A stretch of 19,767 nt of DNA, from the NCBI GenBank assembly GCA_020024475.1, contig JAHHTS010000042.1:1-19767 (forward strand), given 5' to 3'. The DNA comes from Oscillospiraceae bacterium. GTDB taxonomy: Bacteria > Bacillota > Clostridia > Oscillospirales > Ruminococcaceae. The position numbers were made by a program, and so were the translations under genes. Below the pieces are notes generated by a model. That model made no database searches, was not told the origin of the DNA, and saw nothing but the letters and a program-made list of their open reading frames with translations. Positions 14,973 through 19,767 of this stretch are shown piece by piece. Numbering within the stretch: position 1 is the first letter of the stretch; each line of letters opens with the position of its first letter.

Positions 14973-15746
14973 ATGAATATAGGTATTTCAACAGGTTGCT
15001 TTTATCCAGAAAAAACTAAAAAATCTTTAATAAAAGTTGCTGAATCAGGAGCTAAATATACAGAAATATTTTTTAATACTGATAGTGAATTGGATGAAAA
15101 TTATGTAAGAGAGTTGCGAAAAATTGCAGATGAAAACAAAATAAAAGTACTTTCCATTCATCCTTATACTTCAGCGATAGAAACATTTATGTTTTTTTCA
15201 AAAAATGACTATAAACTGGCAGACTCAATTAAATATTATGAAAAATATTTTAGAGCCTGCCAGATTCTCGGTGCTAAATATGTTGTAATTCATGGATGTT
15301 ATATTACAGCTGAATATATGACAATAAAAAGATATACTAACAACTTAAATTTGTTATCGAAAAAAGCTAGAGAGTATGGAGTTTATATTAGCCAAGAAAA
15401 TGTAGTAAGATTCAAATGTGGTTATAGTGATAATTTACTCGAATTTGTAAAATATGCAGATAAAGACATAAAATTTGTTTTTGATTTAAAACAAGCCATA
15501 CGCGCTAAACAAGATCCGTATCAAGTTTTAGATATTATGGGGAAAAGAATATCTCATATACATATCAGTGATAGTAAAGGAAATGAAAATAGTTTATTGC
15601 CAGGTAGAGGAACTTTTAATCTGAAGAAACTTTTGTCGTATGCGGAGAACAGGTTTAATATAGATGCTGCACTTATTGAAGTTTATAACGAAAATATTGA
15701 TAGTAGTGAAAGTTTAAAAAATTCTTTATATTTTCTTATAGATTGA
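14973..15746 (+). CDS. Sugar phosphate isomerase/epimerase-like TIM-barrel protein (AP endonuclease 2 superfamily)
   Basis: The product has 257 residues and begins with the beta-strand MNIGISTGCF typical of the xylose-isomerase-like TIM barrel. Candidate metal ligands fall at the ends of successive strands: His63 (SIHPY), His107 (VVIHGCY), Glu142 (SQENV), Asp171 (FVFDLKQA), His195 and His197 (SHIHISD), and Glu236 (ALIEVYNE). This E-D-H-E arrangement is that of endonuclease IV and of sugar isomerases and epimerases. Substrate cannot be told from sequence; Endo IV-specific zinc residues such as the Asp-x-x-His after the fifth strand are not obvious (DLKQ here), so a sugar enzyme is more likely than DNA repair. 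It starts 11 bases after polC with AGGGGTG as ribosome site, so it is in the polC operon. The TTG at 14970 is a less likely start. Confidence 0.8.
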   Translation: MNIGISTGCFYPEKTKKSLIKVAESGAKYTEIFFNTDSELDENYVRELRKIADENKIKVLSIHPYTSAIETFMFFSKNDYKLADSIKYYEKYFRACQILGAKYVVIHGCYITAEYMTIKRYTNNLNLLSKKAREYGVYISQENVVRFKCGYSDNLLEFVKYADKDIKFVFDLKQAIRAKQDPYQVLDIMGKRISHIHISDSKGNENSLLPGRGTFNLKKLLSYAENRFNIDAALIEVYNENIDSSESLKNSLYFLID

Positions 15747-15811
15747 TATACTTAATTTAATCATAAAAATTTATAAAATAAAAATGTAATATTTAAATAG
15801 AGGTTTTAATT

Positions 15812-16273
15812 ATGAAATGTCCATTTTGCGGATGTCTTGACAGTAAAGTAATAGACTCAAGACCAACAGAAGACGGGGAAAGAATTCGTAGACGAAGAGA
15901 ATGTATTAGTTGTGGAAAACGCTTTACAACATTTGAAATTGTCGAAATAACACCAATAATGGTAAAGAAAAAAGATGGGGCAATTCAATCTTTTAATCGT
16001 GATAAATTACTCAATGGAATGATTAAGTCTTGTGAAAAGCGCCCAGTTTCTATACAGGCATTGGAAAAAGCTGTAGATAATATTGAATATAGAATCTTAA
16101 ACAGTCTTAAATCAGAGATTTCATCGGTAGATTTAGGCGAAATGGTTATGGATGAACTTAAAAAACTTGATGAAGTTGCTTATGTTCGCTTTGCATCTGT
16201 ATATAGACAATTCAGCGATGTAAATACTTTTTTTGATGAACTCAATAAGCTTTTGAATAAGAAAAATGGTTAA
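15812..16273 (+). CDS. nrdR: Transcriptional repressor NrdR
   Basis: The product has 153 residues, the normal length. An N-terminal zinc ribbon has Cys3 and Cys6 in MKCPFCG and a second pair, Cys31 and Cys34, in ECISCGKRFTT. The sequence SRPTEDGERIRRRREC between them is a family hallmark. An ATP-cone domain follows (VKKKDGAIQSFNRDKLLNGM, with SLKSEISSVDLGEMVMDEL). NrdR senses ATP/dATP and represses ribonucleotide reductase genes at NrdR boxes; no nrd gene is in the window. It has an AGAGG ribosome site and follows a 65-base AT-rich gap after the TIM-barrel gene, in which I see no convincing promoter. Its stop codon overlaps the stop codon of the convergent gene. Confidence 0.97.
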   Translation: MKCPFCGCLDSKVIDSRPTEDGERIRRRRECISCGKRFTTFEIVEITPIMVKKKDGAIQSFNRDKLLNGMIKSCEKRPVSIQALEKAVDNIEYRILNSLKSEISSVDLGEMVMDELKKLDEVAYVRFASVYRQFSDVNTFFDELNKLLNKKNG

Positions 16274-16617
16274 ATAAAATCAATAGGATTTTCGCATAAT
16301 TGATTTAAATCATTTATGATTTTTAGTTTTGTTTCATTATAATTTTCAATGTTATTTTCTTTTAACCGATTTTCTAATAATACAATATTAAATTCGATTT
16401 CGTTGATATGCTCCTTGTTTAAAAAACATAAGAGCATATCTTTTTTATTGTTTAAAATTTTTTTAAGACTATTAACACTTTCTAAAGTTCTCTCATCATC
16501 GATAATCTCTAGTTGAACAGTCATATCGTCAACAGTGTTTTTTATATATCTGTGTGAAAAAAATCCTGTAGATAGAATTAGCAAGAAAATAAATAATGCT
16601 ATATAAAAATGTTTCAT
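16270..16617 (-). CDS. Small membrane-anchored protein, DUF4363-like
   Basis: The product has 115 residues. An N-terminal hydrophobic segment (about residues 4-22, FYIALFIFLLILSTGFF) serves as a membrane anchor or uncleaved signal. The rest is a mostly helical extracytoplasmic domain rich in Lys, Glu and Asn (DDERTLESVNSLKKILNN, NEIEFNIVLLENRLKENN). There is no lipobox Cys. Length, layout and position directly after a DUF421 gene match what I remember of DUF4363 proteins, whose function is unknown. The start ATG overlaps the DUF421 stop as ATGA, with GGAG just upstream, so the two are translationally coupled and probably work together. The stop overlaps that of nrdR. Confidence 0.7.
   Translation of the reverse strand: MKHFYIALFIFLLILSTGFFSHRYIKNTVDDMTVQLEIIDDERTLESVNSLKKILNNKKDMLLCFLNKEHINEIEFNIVLLENRLKENNIENYNETKLKIINDLNQLCENPIDFI
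16277..16322. terminator. AT-rich hairpin cluster at the nrdR / DUF4363 convergence
   Basis: AAATCAAT (16277-16284) pairs with ATTGATTT (16299-16306), and AAATCA (16307-16312) pairs with TGATTT (16317-16322) around a 4-base loop. The second hairpin runs into a T-rich stretch reading rightwards. In the leftward direction the first stem is followed by TATTTAA. The stems are weak in GC, and both lie inside the coding end of the minus-strand gene. This is a candidate bidirectional terminator. Confidence 0.35.
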
Positions 16618-17267
16618 AGTTTCTCCTTTATTGTTATATTGTAATTTCCATCACCATCTATAAGAAGTAATAATACTTCTTGTAGATTGGTTTTTTCTTT
16701 TTTCAAAATTTTAGTAATTTTTTCTTTATTGGTTCTTACAAAATTGAAATTATCTATTAAAAAATTACCATCTGATATTACTGGAAAAGGAGGAACATCG
16801 GCTTTTTTTATATTTTGGTCGGCATTAGGATCTGGATAAACATTTACAACACCCGTAGTTTCTACAATGGCTAACTCAACTTCTTCAAGATAAAATATAT
16901 CTTTACTTCTAAGAGCTTCAATAACATCATTAGTAGTGAAGCGTAATTCCTGCATAACCTTTTGATTTATAATACCTCGGAATACCAATATTTTAGATGT
17001 TCCCTGGGTTATATCAGATATTTTTTTACTTTTTTTAGCAGCTACTGAAATAAATACTTCATAACATGCAATCATCACTATAGGAACGATTGAATATATC
17101 AGTGGTAGTTCAGGAGATTCAATAACTGTTGATGTTAGATTTGATATAAGCATTGTGGCCACTAAATCGCTGGGTTGAAATTCACCCAGATTTTTTTTGC
17201 CCATTATGCGGGCAGAAGACATAACAATAAAAAACATTATTGTTGTTCGTATAATCATCGAATACAT
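16614..17267 (-). CDS. DUF421 (YetF-like) membrane protein
   Basis: The product has 217 residues (B. subtilis YetF about 230). Three hydrophobic segments near residues 4-20, 34-50 and 56-76 are followed by a soluble alpha/beta domain. Family features are ARIMGKKNLGEFQPSDLVATM after the first helix, and in the soluble part ILVFRGIINQKVMQELRFTTNDVIEALR, written as the usual tract, then VELAIVETTGVVNVYP. The start is ATG at 17267, because GAGGTGA (17278-17272) is placed correctly before it; an upstream in-frame start at 17321 has no ribosome site. DUF421 proteins occur in the spore inner membrane of Bacillus, and a DUF421 protein on mobile spoVA-2mob elements is linked to spore heat resistance. 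A spore role here is inference from that and from the germination operon next door. Confidence 0.9.
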   Translation of the reverse strand: MYSMIIRTTIMFFIVMSSARIMGKKNLGEFQPSDLVATMLISNLTSTVIESPELPLIYSIVPIVMIACYEVFISVAAKKSKKISDITQGTSKILVFRGIINQKVMQELRFTTNDVIEALRSKDIFYLEEVELAIVETTGVVNVYPDPNADQNIKKADVPPFPVISDGNFLIDNFNFVRTNKEKITKILKKEKTNLQEVLLLLIDGDGNYNITIKEKL

Positions 17268-17343
17268 AAATTCACCTCGATTTATTATGGCTTGTGTGAG
17301 TAAAACTAAACATAGATGCAATAATAAAATGAGGTGTTATTAT
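17268..17343. promoter_or_regulatory. Divergent intergenic region between DUF421 and germinant receptor genes
   Basis: These 76 bases must hold start signals for both directions. On the minus strand CATAATA (17289-17283) matches the sigma-G -10 consensus CATnnTA, with GTTTA 17 bases upstream as a four-of-five match to GnATA. The resulting leader would be very short. On the plus strand no clear sigma-G promoter is visible; GAGTA at 17298-17302 with CAATAAT 16 bases later is only a weak candidate. Ribosome sites GAGGTGA (minus) and GAGGTG (17331-17336, plus) lie at either end. Confidence 0.4.
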
Positions 17344-18789
17344 ATGAAACAATTATTTATTTCTTTAGAAAAAAATAAACAAGCTTTAAATAGCTTGTTT
17401 GACAATTCTGCCGATTATTATTTTAAGTATATAAAAATTTCTAACGTTAAATGTGCAGTTGCAATGTGCGAGGATTTAACAGACTCGGAAAAATTATGGA
17501 ATGTTTATTTGCATCCTCTTAATGAGCTTGATGGAAAAAGAAAACCAGAAGAAGTTTTTGATTATATTAAAAATAATACAACAATACCATTTAACCAAAA
17601 TACAGTGACAACATTTGAACAAGCAATGACTTTTTTAACATCAGGATTTGCATTACTATTTATAGAAGGTATGAATCAAGCAATGCTTATGTCTGTTCAA
17701 GGATATCCTACAAGAGGAGTAGGAGAACCTACAAACGAGGGGAATTTAAGAGGTTCAAAAGAAAGTTTTACCGATGCAGGTAGAAAAAATATGGCTTTAA
17801 TACGACGAAGAATTAGAAGTGAGAATCTTGTTATAAGTACTATGCAGATAGGAGAAAAAACTAAAACTGAAATAGTAGTATATTATCATTCTGACTATTG
17901 TCCTAAAGAATTAGCAGATAATGTTATTAAAAGATTAAAAGAAATTGATTTGCCTATGGTTTTTGAGGCTGGATATATTTCTCCTTTTATTGATAAAACC
18001 AAGGGATCACTTTTTTCATCAGTTGGATATACGGAAAGACCAGATACATTTTGCGCAAAAATATGCGAAGGAAAAGTCGGGATTACTGTTGATGGAACAC
18101 CTTATGCAATGATTTATCCATATTTTTTTCATGAGAATTTCGTAACAAATGATGATTATACTCAAAGACCATATTTTGCTTCTTTTATGCGCATCTTAAG
18201 ATATATGGCTTTTTTAATTGCAATAGCTTTACCAGGGTTTTATGTTGCATTTTACTCGTATGCGCCACAAGCACTTACTAGTGAACTTGTGTTTTTTATT
18301 TATTCATCACGGTACGCAACACCTTTACCACTTTTTATGGAAGCAATATTGATAACGGTTTTGTTTGAAATTATAAAGGAAGCAGGACTTAGACTCCCCG
18401 CACCGATTGGTAGTACAGTTTCTATTGTATCAGCACTTATAATAGGTGATGCTGCAATTGGTGCAGGGCTTATAGGAAGTGCAATATTGATAGTGTGTGC
18501 TATAAGTACAATTTCAGCTTTCATTATTCCGTCATTCTATGAACCTATAATTATTTTAAGAATTATATATATAATTTTAGCTGGATTATTTGGCATACCA
18601 GGTATCGCATTCGCTACTATGATTTTATTTATAAATATAGCTAGAGTTAGAAGTGAAGAATATAGCTATTCATATATGATGAATATATCAAGAAAAGGAT
18701 TTTTGAACGATGCGATTATGAGAACAAGTTGGAGAAAATCAAAAGGAAACTTTGATTTTAGGAGCAATAGTGATGAAAACAAAAATTAA
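17344..18789 (+). CDS. Spore germination protein, GerA-family A subunit
   Basis: The product has 481 residues, normal for GerAA/GerKA-type receptor subunits. A large N-terminal soluble domain (to about residue 280) contains the family pattern EPTNEGNLRGSKESFTDAG near residues 128-147, where other members read EP-x-x-E-x-x-x-RGPREGF, then NMALIRRRIR. A membrane domain with about five helices follows, including PLPLFMEAILITVLFEIIKE and RLPAPIGSTVSIVSALIIGD. In the spore inner membrane the A, B and C subunits form a germinant-gated channel. The start at ATG 17344 follows GAGGTG by 7 bases; the frame is open further upstream but without a ribosome site and across the divergent promoter region. 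It overlaps the next gene by 17 bases. Receptor specificity (gerA, gerK or other) cannot be told, so no symbol is given. Confidence 0.95.
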   Translation: MKQLFISLEKNKQALNSLFDNSADYYFKYIKISNVKCAVAMCEDLTDSEKLWNVYLHPLNELDGKRKPEEVFDYIKNNTTIPFNQNTVTTFEQAMTFLTSGFALLFIEGMNQAMLMSVQGYPTRGVGEPTNEGNLRGSKESFTDAGRKNMALIRRRIRSENLVISTMQIGEKTKTEIVVYYHSDYCPKELADNVIKRLKEIDLPMVFEAGYISPFIDKTKGSLFSSVGYTERPDTFCAKICEGKVGITVDGTPYAMIYPYFFHENFVTNDDYTQRPYFASFMRILRYMAFLIAIALPGFYVAFYSYAPQALTSELVFFIYSSRYATPLPLFMEAILITVLFEIIKEAGLRLPAPIGSTVSIVSALIIGDAAIGAGLIGSAILIVCAISTISAFIIPSFYEPIIILRIIYIILAGLFGIPGIAFATMILFINIARVRSEEYSYSYMMNISRKGFLNDAIMRTSWRKSKGNFDFRSNSDENKN

Positions 18790-19708
18790 TTATATATATT
18801 TTTTAGCATTTTGCTATTCTATATTTACATTTGCGGTATTTATACCAAGTTCAGCAAGTGATGCAAAAAGCTGGATATTATCATTATTTTTTTCTGGGAT
18901 AGTTGAAATTATAATTATATATATTTCAAATACTGGCAAGCAATGCAAACCATTGGCTAATTTATTTATATTAATTTATTTATTTGTTTTGATGGCAAGG
19001 CAAATTGCTAATATGTGTGAATATATGAAACTGTATCATGGGCAACGAGCTGGACTAGCCACTATTATAATAGGCTTTTCGATTATTGTTATTTGCGCAT
19101 TAATGGATAAAGAAAAAATAATTCTTTTGTCATATCCCGTTTTTGCGATGATAATAATTATGTTATTACTTTGTGTAGTGCTTAATTTTACAAAAATAAA
19201 TTCTATGAACATATATAAAGATTTTCCTATTTATACGAATATTAAAGAAAATATAATTATGTTTGACAATATATTGCCTGTTATTTTGTGGTTGAATTTC
19301 AAGGGGATAAAAAATAAAAAACAAATTTCACTTTTTGTGATAATTCAAAAGTCATTTTTAATATTACTGAGTTTATTTTGCTTTTTATGTCTAAGTGGAA
19401 ATTTAATGTATAACGTATCACCACTTCAAGCATTATTTCAAATTTCATCTACCAAATTTATTAGAAATTATGATGCTTTTTATAATTTCTTTTTATTTTT
19501 TGGTTTCTTTTCATCAATAATAACTTTAACACTAATATATAAATTAATAAAAACAAATTTTAATTATACAAATTATAGCGATTTATTATTACCTGTTGTT
19601 TTTTTGTTTTTACAAAATTATATGGATAATTATATTTGGTTCATTATGGAAATTCTTATAACTGTCATTGTTTTTATAGGAAAGGAAAAAATGAATGAAA
19701 AAAGTTAA
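18773..19708 (+). CDS. Spore germination protein, GerB-type (B subunit) transporter-like protein
   Basis: This highly hydrophobic protein of 311 residues has about ten membrane segments (for example near residues 8-25, 34-52, 61-80, 95-110, 117-137, 184-205, 233-257). Size, topology and position between an A subunit and a lipoprotein support the GerAB/GerKB family, an APC-type amino acid transporter fold that binds the germinant. It is short for the family (usually about 360), and I see few of the usual conserved residues, so the call leans on context. The start is ATG 18773 with AGGAG (18760-18764), inside the end of the A-subunit gene; an in-frame TTG at 18752 precedes the ribosome site. 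The 17-base overlap points to coupled translation. Confidence 0.8.
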   Translation: MKTKINYIYFLAFCYSIFTFAVFIPSSASDAKSWILSLFFSGIVEIIIIYISNTGKQCKPLANLFILIYLFVLMARQIANMCEYMKLYHGQRAGLATIIIGFSIIVICALMDKEKIILLSYPVFAMIIIMLLLCVVLNFTKINSMNIYKDFPIYTNIKENIIMFDNILPVILWLNFKGIKNKKQISLFVIIQKSFLILLSLFCFLCLSGNLMYNVSPLQALFQISSTKFIRNYDAFYNFFLFFGFFSSIITLTLIYKLIKTNFNYTNYSDLLLPVVFLFLQNYMDNYIWFIMEILITVIVFIGKEKMNEKS

Positions 19709-19767
19709 AATAGTTATATTGTTTATAGCCTTATTTCTTTTATGTGGCTGTGAACAAAAAAATAATA
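19695..19767 (+). CDS. GerC-type spore germination lipoprotein, N-terminal fragment
   Basis: Only the first 24 codons are in the window. ATG 19695 begins MKKVKIVILFIALFLLCGCE, a basic start, a hydrophobic stretch and a lipobox ending in Cys19 (LCGC). This is the lipoprotein signal expected of a GerAC/GerKC C subunit, and it follows an A and a B subunit. It overlaps the B-subunit gene by 14 bases, with AGGAAAGG a few bases upstream. The residue at -2 of the lipobox is itself Cys, which is uncommon. The frame is open to the window edge. Confidence 0.8.
   Translation, partial: MKKVKIVILFIALFLLCGCEQKNN

Noticed and set aside
15743..15811. Promoter for nrdR in the AT-rich gap (TTGATA at the end of the TIM-barrel gene)
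   Set aside because: No matching -10 at 16-18 bases; the AT-rich run gives many chance boxes.
17268..17321. Longer N terminus for the DUF421 protein
   Set aside because: The extension has no ribosome site, while ATG 17267 has a near-ideal GAGGTGA and gives the usual N terminus.
17197..17343. Longer N terminus for the germination A subunit starting at 17197
   Set aside because: The extra 49 codons run through the opposing gene and the divergent region and lack a ribosome site; ATG 17344 has GAGGTG at the right distance.
1..19767. CRISPR arrays, insertion sequences, tRNA or rRNA genes, toxin-antitoxin or phage genes
   Set aside because: I saw no regular spaced repeats, transposase motifs, tRNA-like cloverleaf or rRNA sequence in reading both strands; every gap over 50 bases is accounted for.

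Overview
The window is a low-GC stretch of chromosome from an endospore-forming Firmicute, most likely a member of the Clostridia. The sporulation sigma factors SigE and SigG, a SpoIIGA-type protease, a YlmC-type protein, a GerA-type germinant receptor operon, a Gram-positive replicase PolC, the MEP isoprenoid enzymes Dxr and IspG, and AT-rich codon use all point this way. The gene order sigE-sigG-ylmC followed by rpsB-tsf-pyrH-frr-uppS-cdsA-dxr-rseP-ispG-polC is a clostridial type of synteny. I cannot name the genus from the sequence. There are no insertion sequences, tRNA or rRNA genes, CRISPR arrays or prophage genes, so this is mostly a core region.

Layout. (1) 1-2418: sporulation cluster on the plus strand, made of the 3' end of spoIIGA, sigE (pro-sigma-E), sigG and a ylmC-like PRC-barrel gene. 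(2) 2419-4345: a strong extended -10 promoter, a structured leader, rpsB and tsf, closed by a clear intrinsic terminator. (3) 4346-5810: an imperfect palindrome, a probable promoter, pyrH and frr, then a second terminator-like hairpin. (4) 5832-15746: a tightly packed run uppS-cdsA-dxr-rseP-ispG-polC plus a TIM-barrel (AP endonuclease 2 / sugar isomerase-like) gene. Several junctions overlap or are only a few bases long. (5) 15812-16273: nrdR. (6) Minus strand, 17267-16270: a DUF421 (YetF-like) membrane protein translationally coupled by an ATGA overlap to a small DUF4363-like membrane-anchored protein. This pair converges on nrdR with overlapping stop codons. (7) 17344-19767: divergent from it, a germinant receptor operon A-B-C; the C-subunit lipoprotein is cut by the window edge.

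How they work together. SpoIIGA activates sigma-E in the mother cell, and SigG takes over late in the forespore. The receptor operon at the far end would be a sigma-G-type product that decides when the spore germinates. The DUF421/DUF4363 pair, divergent from the receptor genes, is a good candidate for a spore inner-membrane function. The central block supplies translation (S2, EF-Ts, RRF), UMP, undecaprenyl-PP, CDP-diacylglycerol, isoprenoid precursors, an intramembrane protease and the replicative polymerase.

Most of the window is ordinary core genome. The points I consider most worth checking are the rpsB leader with competing helices, the probable CTG start of sigG, the altered active-site motif of SpoIIGA, the imperfect palindrome upstream of pyrH, and the DUF421-DUF4363 pair beside the germination operon.
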